This document shows positions 49,043 to 58,369 of a stretch of 64,000 nt of DNA, one piece after another (position 1 is the stretch's first letter; the number at the start of each line of letters is the position of its first letter). A model generated the notes under the pieces. That model worked only from the letters and a program-made list of their open reading frames with translations. It did not search any database and was not told the DNA's origin. Source of the stretch: Methanococcoides sp052057775 (GTDB lineage: Archaea > Halobacteriota > Methanosarcinia > Methanosarcinales > Methanosarcinaceae); the NCBI RefSeq assembly GCF_052057775.1, contig NZ_CP195121.1:620001-684000 (forward strand). The letters are read 5' to 3'. The position numbers and the translations under genes are program-made.

Positions 49043-50014
49043 ATGACCGATCCCCAGATAGAACGTAAGCTTATTGAAATAATGCGCGTTATCAGTGAAA
49101 GTGAAAAACCCATAGGTGCCAGGAACATTGCCGATGAGTTGCAGAACCGTGGCTACAATCTGGGAGAGCGTGCTGTACGTTATCATCTAAGGATCCTTGA
49201 TGAGAGGGGATTTACCGAAAAACACGGTTATAACGGGCGTACCATCACTGCCTCCGGTAAAAAAGAACTGGAAGATGCCCTGATAGGTGACAGGCTTGAT
49301 TTTGTGATCACCAGAATAGAAGAACTGATCTATAAGACAGATTACGATCCCTTTTCAAAGAAAGGCAATGTAATAGTGAATCTGTCCACAGTTGACAAGG
49401 ATGATTTCGATAATGCCATTGATGTCATGAAATATGCATCCACGGGCGGTGTCAGCATCAGCCCTTACATAAAGGTCTTTGAAGAGGACTCTGACTCAAG
49501 GGTATATGTACCTCCTGGATGTGTGAACATAGCAACCGTCTGCAGTATGACCTTCGATGGTCTTCTCCTCAAGAGCGGCATTCCTATCAAACCTGCATAT
49601 GGAGGCCTCATACAGATGGAACACAATGACCCTGTGCAGTTCCTTGATATGATCTCATATTCAGGAACATCCATTGACCCCGTCAAGATATTTCTGATAC
49701 GTCACTCAACATCTGTTCTTGATGTACTGGATACCGGAAATGGCTGTATTCTTGCCAACATGCGAAATATACCTTCTTCAGCGGTTGAAAAGACAAGAGA
49801 TGTATTGAAACATCTGGAGGACTCCGGTATCGGGGGTGTGCTGAACATTGGTGATTCTGATGCTATGGTCGGTGCTCCTGTAGAAGAAGGTATGGCCGGC
49901 ATACTTGTGGCTGTAGGTGTGAACCTGCTGGCTGCTGTGGAAGAGGCAGGTATTTCTGTGACAACTTCCCCTGTTTCTACAGTTCTTGAATACGGGGATA
50001 TGACAAAGCTTTGA
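49043..50014 (+). CDS. nrpR: NrpR-type nitrogen repressor (one DUF128 domain)
   Basis: 323 residues: an N-terminal winged helix (ADELQNRGYNLGERAVRYHLRILDERG) and one DUF128 effector domain (GNVIVNLSTVDKDDF onward, with CSMTFDGLLLKSGIPI and GGLIQMEHNDP). NrpR represses nitrogen-assimilation genes and is released by 2-oxoglutarate. In Methanosarcina mazei, NrpR is split into NrpRI (HTH + one DUF128) and NrpRII, and this matches NrpRI. GGTGCTG precedes the ATG. Sits next to no nitrogen genes here; the convergent neighbour is the PARIS-like TOPRIM gene. Confidence 0.88.
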   Translation: MTDPQIERKLIEIMRVISESEKPIGARNIADELQNRGYNLGERAVRYHLRILDERGFTEKHGYNGRTITASGKKELEDALIGDRLDFVITRIEELIYKTDYDPFSKKGNVIVNLSTVDKDDFDNAIDVMKYASTGGVSISPYIKVFEEDSDSRVYVPPGCVNIATVCSMTFDGLLLKSGIPIKPAYGGLIQMEHNDPVQFLDMISYSGTSIDPVKIFLIRHSTSVLDVLDTGNGCILANMRNIPSSAVEKTRDVLKHLEDSGIGGVLNIGDSDAMVGAPVEEGMAGILVAVGVNLLAAVEEAGISVTTSPVSTVLEYGDMTKL

Positions 50015-50022
50015 GATCACTT

Positions 50023-50874
50023 TTACTGGAGTACTGTAAAAGCCGGGTTCTCGTCTTCCCACTCCTGTATCGAACGATAGAGTTCGGTGTCCCTGAACAT
50101 GGTGATATCATAGGAGAGCCTGAGGCTTCTGTCGATGATACCTTCGGTCACATAACGGGAATCCGAGTTGCCGAAAACCTCTCGCAGTCCATAGGCAAGT
50201 ATCTCTACCATATCATGACCTGAGCATGCCTGCCAGGGATCATGTTCTTCTTTTAGCAGAGTAATTATCTCATTCTTTACCTTCTTCTCATTCAGGGAGT
50301 ACTCGTGTGAGTTTTCCTTGACTTCCCTTATCATGTACTTTATGTTGACCGACAATGGGAATACCTCCATGAAATTGTCGAAATGAATGTCCTTGAACCT
50401 GAGTGAGAGCTTATCTTTGGAGGATGAGGAAAGCCATCTGAAAAGTCCTATCGGCATGGCTGCTTCAAGAAGTAGCTCGCGCACAGGTGTTCTCATTTTC
50501 TGCAGTTTGAACGGTGCTGCAAATTCTTCCAGAAGCCTGTCGAGTGCTTCTGATGCTATGATCATTGTCTCAAGGTCATGGGTGTCGGTGACAAGTACGT
50601 TCCTTTGTTCGAAATCGATGTTGTCAAGTCTCCAGAAATCAGCATCAACAATGGTCAGTATGCCTTCAAAACCGGATCTTTCAAGTATCTCAACAACCTT
50701 GATAGCATTCTCTTTGCCGTTGGCAGGGATAAGTCTGCACTTTCTGTCATCGACAAAGCGCTTGTAAAGCCTCATGTCGGTACTGCCTTCTATTATCATG
50801 ATGGTCCCACGATACTGGGTTCGCATCATTCTGGCACTGTTGGCGATGTCATCGGCTGTCAGATATTTCTTCAT
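50023..50874 (-). CDS. DUF4435/TOPRIM protein, AriB-like (PARIS defense candidate)
   Basis: 283 residues. A TOPRIM fold is visible: MIIEGSTDMRLYKRF with Glu29 and Asp33, then ILTIVDADFWRLD with Asp77-x-Asp79, then VLVTDTHDLETMI with Asp97-x-His-Asp-Leu-Glu. This is the DUF4435 arrangement of AriB, the toxin nuclease of PARIS systems (AriB is kept inactive by AriA and released by phage triggers). ATG 50874 follows GAGG at good spacing and overlaps the 3' end of the AAA ATPase gene by 26 bases, so translation is coupled. The C-terminal third has no recognised domain. A generic OLD-like partner is the alternative. Confidence 0.8.
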   Translation of the reverse strand: MKKYLTADDIANSARMMRTQYRGTIMIIEGSTDMRLYKRFVDDRKCRLIPANGKENAIKVVEILERSGFEGILTIVDADFWRLDNIDFEQRNVLVTDTHDLETMIIASEALDRLLEEFAAPFKLQKMRTPVRELLLEAAMPIGLFRWLSSSSKDKLSLRFKDIHFDNFMEVFPLSVNIKYMIREVKENSHEYSLNEKKVKNEIITLLKEEHDPWQACSGHDMVEILAYGLREVFGNSDSRYVTEGIIDRSLRLSYDITMFRDTELYRSIQEWEDENPAFTVLQ

Positions 50875-52204
50875 CGTCACGTCCTCTTAGTTCGACGGTG
50901 AGGTCCCAGCGGTCATGTATGATCTGTGGTGAATGTGTCGCAATGAGAATATCAAAGCCTGCCAGTTCTGTTATGGCCTGGAGGTCCCTGAGGAATTGTT
51001 GCTGCCACAGGACATGCAATGAGATCTCAGGTTCATCAATGAGTATAAGGGATTCAGGATCGACATGGAACAACAGTTCATAGAACAATACCAGTTCCTG
51101 CTGTTCTCCTGATGATAGTTTGGTAGGGGAAAGGCGCATGTCTTCTGATGTGGTAAAAATAAATCCGTCCTTCCTGTTCACAGACAATTTCTTGTAGAGG
51201 AATCTGCAATTGATGATCTTTATCAGCAGATCGATCCTCTGCATGAGCTCGTCAAAAACGCTGAGCTTTTGCTCGGCATCCTCTACGTATAGCTGCAGGA
51301 AATTCTTGTTCTTCTCATTTATCTCTCTCAGTTCCTCGACATCAATTCCCTCTTCAGTGTCAATGAAACCAGCTTCAATGAGGCATTTGCGTTTCTGCTC
51401 CAGGTGTATCAGTTCCTTTTTGAGGTCCTCTATGGAGGTTTCGGGATGTTCTCCGTTCTTTAGCATCCTTGTAGGGAAGGTACGGTCAAGGGATTGTGAA
51501 AGGGCTGCGTATTCTGCAAGTTTCTTCTGCATCAATGCTGCAAGCTCTTCGGAATAACTGACAACAGAAGGTGTCACAGACGTCCTTCTCTCGGTCTCCA
51601 CAGGCTGGGAGTATGAGATGCTCAGGAGTCTCTGGGTCCGGATGAAGCAGATGTTGACCGATTCCAGGGCATTCTTGAGCCAGGCCGGTTCATCTTTCCT
51701 TTTCTGTGGCAGCCGGTCGCTGAAGAGGTTCATCACTTCCTCAGATGTCAGTTTTTCCTGTGTGGGGAAGTGTACCCATGTGTTCTCATCGATCTTTTCA
51801 AGCTCAGGTATCATATGTTCGACCTTGAATGTTGAGAACACCTCTCCGATGTCAATAGGCTTGACAGTATAGCGCTGTTTCTTCTTCCCCGGTCGCAAAA
51901 GCTCAAATCTCAGTTCCCTGTATGTATTGTCCTCGGGAACATTGGGCATGTTCTCTTCAAGGTGAAGTTTCTTATTTACAACAAGCTTGCTCCTGTCACT
52001 GAACTCGACGACCAGTCTGCTGAATGGGATCCTGTATAGTTCGTAGTAGTTAGAGCGGAAAAGGGAATTGAGCATCTGTAGCAGTACCGTTTTCCCGATA
52101 CCATTCGGTCCGTGAAGGATAGTGATATGTTCCTCGGTGTTCAGCGGGATATCATGATCGAACGTCCCAAAAAGGTTCTTTACTACTATTCTTTTGATCT
52201 TCAT
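50849..52204 (-). CDS. AAA_15-type ATPase, AriA-like (PARIS defense candidate)
   Basis: 451 residues, an SMC/ABC-like ATPase: Walker A LHGPNGIGKTVLLQML near residue 33, signature LSSGEQQELVLFYELL near 363, Walker B LILIDEPEISLHVLW near 383 and H-switch IATHSPQIIHDRW near 425. Between Walker A and signature lies a long insert with a coiled region (DLKKELIHLEQKRKCL). This is the AAA_15/AriA architecture; in PARIS, AriA forms a hexameric scaffold that traps AriB until an anti-restriction protein is sensed. The partner TOPRIM gene overlaps its 3' end. GGAGAGG precedes the start. Confidence 0.85.
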   Translation of the reverse strand: MKIKRIVVKNLFGTFDHDIPLNTEEHITILHGPNGIGKTVLLQMLNSLFRSNYYELYRIPFSRLVVEFSDRSKLVVNKKLHLEENMPNVPEDNTYRELRFELLRPGKKKQRYTVKPIDIGEVFSTFKVEHMIPELEKIDENTWVHFPTQEKLTSEEVMNLFSDRLPQKRKDEPAWLKNALESVNICFIRTQRLLSISYSQPVETERRTSVTPSVVSYSEELAALMQKKLAEYAALSQSLDRTFPTRMLKNGEHPETSIEDLKKELIHLEQKRKCLIEAGFIDTEEGIDVEELREINEKNKNFLQLYVEDAEQKLSVFDELMQRIDLLIKIINCRFLYKKLSVNRKDGFIFTTSEDMRLSPTKLSSGEQQELVLFYELLFHVDPESLILIDEPEISLHVLWQQQFLRDLQAITELAGFDILIATHSPQIIHDRWDLTVELRGRDDEEISDSR

Positions 52205-52338
52205 GGCCTCTCCCCAAAATATCCCTTTATATTAATTTGTATCACTGCCACACGAATTGTGCCTATTATAATATATCCTGTTCCCGCTCTTATATAGTTT
52301 CCTTTTTCAGTTCATGGTAAATATAAAAGCTGAAGAAA

Positions 52339-53910
52339 TTATCCAAGTGCCCGTCTTATTTTTGCCATCTGAAGTAATGTCGATTCCATTATATGTGATA
52401 CATTCTCATCTGGATTTTCATCATATCTTATCAACTCCGGTTGCATTATCTCCAGAAGTTTCCTGTATGATGGATCACAATCTTGCTCGATGCTGAATAT
52501 ATCTTTCAGGACATCAACATCTTTTTGTAAGGATCTTTGGGCGAATGGTGGCAGGAATCTGGCTGCAGATCTCAGGTCAAGATATCCGAAAGCGAAACTG
52601 ATATCCGATGCCATTGAAGGTAAGTATTTGCTGATTAGGTTTTCAAAAGCTTCTTCTCCTATCTTTTTTCGGATGTCTTCCAGAGCATTTCCCAATCCGA
52701 TCACTTCGGGTGGAAGTCCGATTGAGTAAAGTGCTCCTGTAAATTTGATGGCCCTGGGGAAACTAACCGTTTCTGATGGGATGCTCTTCCCCAGCTCTTC
52801 TGCCAGGTCTTTACGGCAGAGCGAGGTTATGCTGCTTATTTCAGCTACCTCCCTTGAGTAACCGGTGCTGCTTCCATGGATCAGCCTGTCCCTCTGTTGT
52901 GGCATCATGGTGGATACCCGGTTTATTGTTGGTGCTATATGGTGTATTATCCGATTATACTTCGAGCCAAGTATGGCGATCATATTGACAAGGTCGTTCT
53001 TATCATTCGGGTCATACTTTTCCGGTGAACCGGAAAGTTTTTCCCTGGCATATCTTATCAATTCCTCATACTCTGCTTTTGAATGGTTGAACCTGATGGC
53101 AGATTGTAAGGTTATCGTGCTGATGCCTTTATATTCCTCAAAGAAATTGGTGGCGTTCTGCCTGTTCAGGTGTCCTCTGAACGGAAGTGTTCCGGCTCCG
53201 AAGATAATGCCTATGCTGGTGTCGATCTTCTTTTCAAGTTCGCAAAGGTCATTTATTGCATACTTGCAGGAGAGGGCACTTGCCACATGGCCAAAGGAAA
53301 GTGCAGAATCTGATTTTCCTATGAACACTCTGTATCTGTCGATTTCCTGTCCGAGTATTTTCTCTGTTGAACTGATGGTATTCCCGATTGTTTTTTCTGC
53401 ATTTATCAAACCCTGGACATCTTCTATCAGCGGGATCACACGAGGGGTGTCCATCTCAAAATGAAACTCTTTCCTGGCAAGCTCCCCTACCTCGATCATA
53501 TGCTTTTGTGACTCGATGATCTCCTCTGTGGTACTTGTCATTGGATGTACCAGTTCTGTTATGGCCTGGGTACTTGAGAATTGGTGGGATGTATAGTTTG
53601 CCTCCGCTATTGACATCATGACCATGATCTGACGAAAGCGGTTTTCCTGGGTTGCACTGGGTACTCTTGGAGTAATGTGAAAATTGTCTCCCGGGAGCAG
53701 GTCAGTTTCTTCTATGAACTTCGAGACGATCTGCACGTTCTGGTGGTATGGAGTAGCTTTGCCTTCATAATCCGGCATGTACTCATCGCATCCGTACTTC
53801 AGGGCTGCTTCAAGCGCTTCCTCTACCTCTTCCTGAGTTGCGATGTACCTTGATACTGAATCAGGATGCTGGGTGCACATTATCTTCGGGAATATTTCTT
53901 TTCTTCTCAT
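52339..53910 (-). CDS. ppcA: Phosphoenolpyruvate carboxylase, archaeal type
   Basis: 523 residues, about half the length of bacterial PEPC, as expected of the archaeal PpcA family. It carboxylates PEP to oxaloacetate for anabolism. Motifs: KIMCTQHPDSVSRYIAT, YGCDEYMPDYEGKATPYHQ, HITPRVPSATQEN, FIGKSDSALSFGHVAS, IFGAGTLPFRGH, and the C-terminal HGSSTGYSREVAEISS. GGTGGC precedes the ATG. It stands alone and points away from leuB. Confidence 0.95.
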   Translation of the reverse strand: MRRKEIFPKIMCTQHPDSVSRYIATQEEVEEALEAALKYGCDEYMPDYEGKATPYHQNVQIVSKFIEETDLLPGDNFHITPRVPSATQENRFRQIMVMMSIAEANYTSHQFSSTQAITELVHPMTSTTEEIIESQKHMIEVGELARKEFHFEMDTPRVIPLIEDVQGLINAEKTIGNTISSTEKILGQEIDRYRVFIGKSDSALSFGHVASALSCKYAINDLCELEKKIDTSIGIIFGAGTLPFRGHLNRQNATNFFEEYKGISTITLQSAIRFNHSKAEYEELIRYAREKLSGSPEKYDPNDKNDLVNMIAILGSKYNRIIHHIAPTINRVSTMMPQQRDRLIHGSSTGYSREVAEISSITSLCRKDLAEELGKSIPSETVSFPRAIKFTGALYSIGLPPEVIGLGNALEDIRKKIGEEAFENLISKYLPSMASDISFAFGYLDLRSAARFLPPFAQRSLQKDVDVLKDIFSIEQDCDPSYRKLLEIMQPELIRYDENPDENVSHIMESTLLQMAKIRRALG

Positions 53911-54235
53911 TTTTATGCCACCTTAGGCTTCAAAAAGCTGTTAACCGATATAGCAGAAATGGTTAACAATAAATTTAAGCATTCCTGTTGGTGCCGTATA
54001 GATCGAAAATGAATATGTTGAAGATGAATCGGCTGGTAATGGGCAGGATACTACTGAATATGGGTCCTATGTCTCCGGGTACTGATACTTCAGGTTCTGA
54101 TGAGCGAGTTTAAACTGATTGGTAATACTTTTACCAATGATATCCCGTTCAGAAATGATGGAATGAAAAATCAAATTTCCTCCACGCCTTTGCAGACGTG
54201 AAGGCAAAAAAGAATAAAAATCCGGTCGGTTAGAT
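53911..54235. other. Intergenic region with an inverted repeat and a doubtful tiny ORF
   Basis: 325 bases between ppcA and leuB. ATTGGTAA (54118-54125) and TTACCAAT (54131-54138) are exact complements with a 5-base loop; a terminator or operator. Minus-strand T-rich sequence follows the leuB stop (ATTTTTATTCTTTTTTGCC), a good terminator. A 34-codon + strand frame at 54009-54113 (MNMLKMNRLVMGRILLNMG...) has no ribosome binding site and is not supported. Confidence 0.5.
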
Positions 54236-55363
54236 TTACTGCCCGAGCAGGATCCTTGCGATGTCGTCACCAACATCGGATGTGGTGTTGCTGCCGCCCA
54301 TGTCGTAGGTCTGGACCTTTGCTTCCTTGATGTTCTGCTCGATAGCAGAGACGATGGAGTCTGCAGCTTCCTTCTCACCGAGCTGTTCGATGAGCATTGC
54401 GCCTGCCCAGATGGTTGCGATAGGGTTGACCTTGTTCTGGCCCTTGTACTTTGGTGCTGAACCGTGGATTGGCTCGAACATGCTGGTACCGTTCGGGTTG
54501 ATGTTTCCACCAGGTGCGAGTCCGAGACCGCCCTGTACCATTGCGCCAAGGTCAGTTATGATGTCACCGAACATGTTAGGGGTAACGACAACGTCGAACC
54601 ACTCCGGGTTCTTGACGAACCACATGGTGATAGCGTCAACAAAGTTGAAGTCTGTCTTGACATCAGGGTGCTTCTCAGCAATTGCGTTGAATTCCTCTCT
54701 CCAGAATCCGTAGATGTCTGAAAGGACGTTTGCCTTGTCAACGGATGAAACGTGCTTGTTCCTCTTCTCTGCAAGGTCGAAGGAGTACTCCATGACCCTC
54801 TGTGTGCCTTCCTTTGAGATCATACCGATCTGGTATGCGATCTCCTCGCTGTCGGTCTCGATGTCAAGTCCGAACTTTGCGTTGTAGAGTGTCCTGTTGA
54901 CCTCAAGCAGGTCCTTGCTCATGCCGGAATGTGCGCGTCCGCCGATACCGATGTAGAAGTCCTCGGTGTTCTCCCTGACAACAACGAAATCGATGTCTGC
55001 AGGTGTCTTGTCCTTGAGCGGGCACCATACGCCTTCCAGAAGTTTGATAGGACGCAGGTTGATGTACTGGTCGAAATAGAACCTTGCAGCGAGAAGGATA
55101 CCTTTCTCAAGTACGCCCGGTGCGATCCTGTCATCTCCGATAGAACCGAGATAGATCGCCTCGTAGGCTGAAAGCTCTTTAAGTGAATCTTCGGATATCA
55201 GTTCGCCTGTCTCAAGATAGTGGTCTGCACCGTGTGGGAACTCTATCCAGTCAACATCGAATCCGAACTTCTCTCCAGCTGCGTCGATGACCTTTTTACC
55301 CTCAGCTATGATCTCAGGGCCGATACCGTCACCAGGCAGGACTGGTACTTTATATTGTGCCAT
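54236..55363 (-). CDS. leuB: 3-isopropylmalate dehydrogenase (or homologue)
   Basis: 375 residues, β-decarboxylating dehydrogenase family. NAD-site VLPGDGIGPEI, the substrate-region VVVRENTEDFYIGIGG, the catalytic Lys/Asp region DKANVLSDIYGFWREEF, and the NAD loop VTPNMFGDIITDLGA and PIHGSAPKYKGQNKVNPIA. It catalyses the third step of leucine synthesis; a homoisocitrate dehydrogenase (AksF) for coenzyme B synthesis is the alternative. leuD is just upstream (112 bases), which favours leucine. GGAGG precedes the ATG. Confidence 0.88.
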   Translation of the reverse strand: MAQYKVPVLPGDGIGPEIIAEGKKVIDAAGEKFGFDVDWIEFPHGADHYLETGELISEDSLKELSAYEAIYLGSIGDDRIAPGVLEKGILLAARFYFDQYINLRPIKLLEGVWCPLKDKTPADIDFVVVRENTEDFYIGIGGRAHSGMSKDLLEVNRTLYNAKFGLDIETDSEEIAYQIGMISKEGTQRVMEYSFDLAEKRNKHVSSVDKANVLSDIYGFWREEFNAIAEKHPDVKTDFNFVDAITMWFVKNPEWFDVVVTPNMFGDIITDLGAMVQGGLGLAPGGNINPNGTSMFEPIHGSAPKYKGQNKVNPIATIWAGAMLIEQLGEKEAADSIVSAIEQNIKEAKVQTYDMGGSNTTSDVGDDIARILLGQ

Positions 55364-55475
55364 AAATTTCCTCCAATTGGTATTTCAGGTTTAGTTTTTG
55401 ATATTTTTCAGTATTCAGTAGTTAGAGTGAACGTCGATAGGTATCGAACGTAAGAACAAAAAGGAAAAGGTAAGA

Positions 55476-55958
55476 TCAATCAATGATCTTCCTTGTGTAT
55501 TCCTTTAAACCGCCGGCATCTACGATACCGCGGACAAAATCAGGTAAGGGTGTAGCCTGGTACTTCTCGCCTTTTGTGAGGTTCTCGATGGTACCGGATT
55601 CAAAGTCTACGGAGATCTCATCCCCGTCATCGATCTTGTCGGTGTCAGGGCACTCAAGGAGCGCAACTCCGATGTTGATGGCATTCCTGAAGAAGATCCT
55701 TGCAAATGACTTTGCGATAACACATCCTATCTTTGTTCCCTTAAGGGCGATAGGTGCATGTTCCCTTGAGGACCCACATCCGAAGTTGTTACCTGCAACA
55801 ATGATGTCGTTCTCCTTTACGTTCTCGGCAAATTCCGGGCGTACCCCGATAAAAGCATACGGGGCAAGTTCCTCGGGAGTGTTCATCACGAGGTATCTTC
55901 CAGGGATGACGGCATCAGTGTCAACGTCATCTCCGAATTTCCATACTCTTCCTTTCAT
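55476..55958 (-). CDS. leuD: 3-isopropylmalate dehydratase small subunit
   Basis: 160 residues forming the swivel domain of aconitase-family dehydratases: WKFGDDVDTDAVIPGRYLVMNTP, NFGCGSSREHAPIALKG, AKSFARIFFRNAINIGV. The residues after PGR read YLVM, the isopropylmalate-type loop, rather than YLRT of homoaconitase (family knowledge), so leucine rather than coenzyme B is favoured. ATG 55958 follows GGTGATT; an upstream in-frame GTG at 55967 is unlikely. The large subunit is not in this window. Confidence 0.9.
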   Translation of the reverse strand: MKGRVWKFGDDVDTDAVIPGRYLVMNTPEELAPYAFIGVRPEFAENVKENDIIVAGNNFGCGSSREHAPIALKGTKIGCVIAKSFARIFFRNAINIGVALLECPDTDKIDDGDEISVDFESGTIENLTKGEKYQATPLPDFVRGIVDAGGLKEYTRKIID

Positions 55959-56089
55959 TATAATCACCGGTGATTTTTCAAATGATCGTGAATTCTTTGC
56001 TCTGATAATAGCTTTCAGTTATTTAAGTACTTTCTACCGGAAAAATATTTCCGTGTCAATATATATCTCGGTCACACTTCCGGAATAAC

Positions 56090-57031
56090 TCAGGCAAAAC
56101 GCCCTACATTCATGTCTGTCCCATCCACAACCACTTTTGGATTCCTGATTATCCCGTCCAGATGGAGGTCAACGGATACATCTCCTCCGAATGTGGAATT
56201 GTCTCCCAGCGCAATGTGTATGGTCCCTCCGACCTTCTCATCCTCAAGGATAACTCCGATGAGCATTGCGTTGGAGTTGATACCGATCCCGAGCTCGGCG
56301 ATGTTACGTCCGTCAGTCCCCACTTTGTCCACCATCTCTTCAAGTTTTTCAGCCCCTTCCCCTTCAAAGCTCACAGCCTTACGATCCCGGATCTCGATGA
56401 TCAATGGTTTCTCAAGCAGTCCTATCCCTCCCATTGACCCGTCGATCACAGCTTTTCCGTTCACGTTCTTAGGTGCAATGTACATCTCACCTGCCGGAAG
56501 GTTGCTGGTCTGTCCATTCTTCTGGCACATACCGGTGTCTGCCAGCCATTCCGCGCCTTCGACATCAATGACGAGGTCGGTTCCAAGTTCTGTGGTAATA
56601 CGAACTTCCTTTGATCCTTTAAGGGTCTCAAGCAGCTCATCGGCCAGTTTGCTTATTTTCTCATAATCCGCATTCAGCCCGCCTTCCTTCATCATGCCAA
56701 CGGTGATCCCCGGCATGGTGGCAGTCCTTGTGCCGTTCTCGGATGCATTTTTACGTGCTTTTGTATGGGTCAGTGATTTTGATGCCGGAGCAAGCAGGAC
56801 ATCGGCGTTCTTCATGGCCTCCGCAACAAGTGCAGGTGGTTCGGCACCATGCTGTGCCCTTGGTTCCATTGTGAGCAACAACGCTTCACATCCGGCTTCC
56901 ACTGCAGAGGCATACAATGCTTTCGGTATCGTCTCATCAGTACATGTATCGGTAACTATAAGCACAGTCTCTCCTTTCTTTGCACCCATGCAGGTGTTGA
57001 TCACCATGTCAGCGCTTTTCTTCATATCCAT
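56090..57031 (-). CDS. M29-like aminopeptidase (COG2309 type)
   Basis: 313 residues. Resembles leucyl aminopeptidase (aminopeptidase T) family M29: ADMVINTCMGAKKGETVLIVTD at the N-terminus, then LLTMEPRAQHGAEPPALV, EWLADTGMCQKNG, NLPAGEMYIAPKNVNG, GTDGRNIAELGIGINSNA and HIALGDNSTFGG. These keep several Glu/His metal candidates of the family. ATG 57031 is preferred since GGAG is nine bases before it. It overlaps the 3' end region of the HerA-like gene, so the two are cotranscribed. Confidence 0.8.
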   Translation of the reverse strand: MDMKKSADMVINTCMGAKKGETVLIVTDTCTDETIPKALYASAVEAGCEALLLTMEPRAQHGAEPPALVAEAMKNADVLLAPASKSLTHTKARKNASENGTRTATMPGITVGMMKEGGLNADYEKISKLADELLETLKGSKEVRITTELGTDLVIDVEGAEWLADTGMCQKNGQTSNLPAGEMYIAPKNVNGKAVIDGSMGGIGLLEKPLIIEIRDRKAVSFEGEGAEKLEEMVDKVGTDGRNIAELGIGINSNAMLIGVILEDEKVGGTIHIALGDNSTFGGDVSVDLHLDGIIRNPKVVVDGTDMNVGRFA

Positions 57032-57036
57032 TTGTC

Positions 57037-58320
57037 TCATCTCCTTTCATTCAATGCAATTGGTTCATTTCCGCCATGCCAGCTATATCTTGGCCTGATC
57101 TTCACAAGGTGTGTGCTCTCGGAAGTGTCATCCACAACGAATGCTATTCCTCTTTCAAGTCCCATTTTCCTGATGGCATCGCCGATGTTCTCTTTCATGT
57201 ATGTGGGGCGGATCGCTTCCAGTGCTTCAATATCATCTCTTGCGGTAAGCCTGTGGCATATCACAATATCGGACTGGGAGATTATGTCCGGATGCAGAGC
57301 TGCCGGTCTCTGGGTGGCAAATATTATTGACAGTCCCGGCTGTCTCCCCTGTCGAACCCATTCATTGATCAGGACGTCCGATGCCAGCGTCTCTCCCTGA
57401 GAAGGTACGAAAAGGTGTGCCTCATCGATGAACATCCAGACCATTGGCATCTTCTGTTCAATATCCTCATCACCCATGGTCATCCTCTCGTAGGAGCGCC
57501 TCTCCTTAAGCCGTCTGTTGTAGATGTCCCTGGAAATGATCCCGACAACTGCGGATCTCACGACTTTGTCTTCAATACTGCTCACATCGAGGACGGATGT
57601 GCATTCCTTCCGGATCAGTTCGGAAATGCCGGAGGCATCCTTTTCAAATACTCCCCATGAGGCTGCCGTCCTAAGATAGTTCTCTGCGGCCATCTTTGTG
57701 ATATCATCGGACCTGTCGTCCGTGTTTATCCTTTCAATGATATCTCCGAAGGAGAAGTTCTCATCATTTACCCTCATCTCCTCTATTATCCTGACCAGAA
57801 GAACTCCCGGCGGGGATGTCGTTCTGATGTTGAACAGTTCGCACCAGTCGTAGCCATGCAGATCCGCCACAGGTATGGAGAAGGGTTTTACCTCGATATG
57901 CCTCTCTATATATTCATCAACATGACCTCCGGGGACAAATACATCTGCATCAAAACCTGCAGGCTCCATGTTCCATTCCTCCAGCAGTTCTGCCTGAGGA
58001 TCGTTCCCTCTGCCAAGGGTCCAGAATATTCCCATTGTATCGATGACCAGGGATGCAAGGTTCTGCCTGATATCATCCGGTAAGAGCGAGAGTTCCTCAA
58101 TTAGGGTTCCCATGGTATATGATTTCCCGTATCCCCTTTTGCCGCATATCAGGATGGCGTGTGGTTTTAGTGCATCAATAGCAACATGTGAACCTGAGGA
58201 CCTGTCAAGTGCAAGATACCTGCCGATATCCAGCACTCCTTCCTCATTTTCATCCCGTCTGCCGAGTATATATCGTTTTTTGACCACTCCGGCCTGAATG
58301 TCATCCTTTAGGTTTATCAT
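57037..58320 (-). CDS. HerA/FtsK-like ATPase (DUF87 family)
   Basis: 427 residues. An N-terminal β domain (KKRYILGRRDENEEG) precedes the ATPase: Walker A ICGKRGYGKSYTMGTLIEE near residue 60, Walker B VWMFIDEAHLFVPS, and the sensor FATQRPAALHPDIISQSDI. HerA-like translocases work on DNA ends with NurA in recombination; nurA and mre11/rad50 are not adjacent, so this may be one of the stand-alone paralogues. The aminopeptidase gene begins about six bases beyond its last codons. Confidence 0.85.
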   Translation of the reverse strand: MINLKDDIQAGVVKKRYILGRRDENEEGVLDIGRYLALDRSSGSHVAIDALKPHAILICGKRGYGKSYTMGTLIEELSLLPDDIRQNLASLVIDTMGIFWTLGRGNDPQAELLEEWNMEPAGFDADVFVPGGHVDEYIERHIEVKPFSIPVADLHGYDWCELFNIRTTSPPGVLLVRIIEEMRVNDENFSFGDIIERINTDDRSDDITKMAAENYLRTAASWGVFEKDASGISELIRKECTSVLDVSSIEDKVVRSAVVGIISRDIYNRRLKERRSYERMTMGDEDIEQKMPMVWMFIDEAHLFVPSQGETLASDVLINEWVRQGRQPGLSIIFATQRPAALHPDIISQSDIVICHRLTARDDIEALEAIRPTYMKENIGDAIRKMGLERGIAFVVDDTSESTHLVKIRPRYSWHGGNEPIALNERR

Positions 58321-58369
58321 TGAGTTCTAATCAATAACTATGCATATATGATTTTTCACCGGTGAACAA

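Noticed and set aside
54009..54113. 34-codon + strand ORF rich in Met and Leu
   Set aside because: No ribosome binding site and no domain; intergenic noise is more likely.
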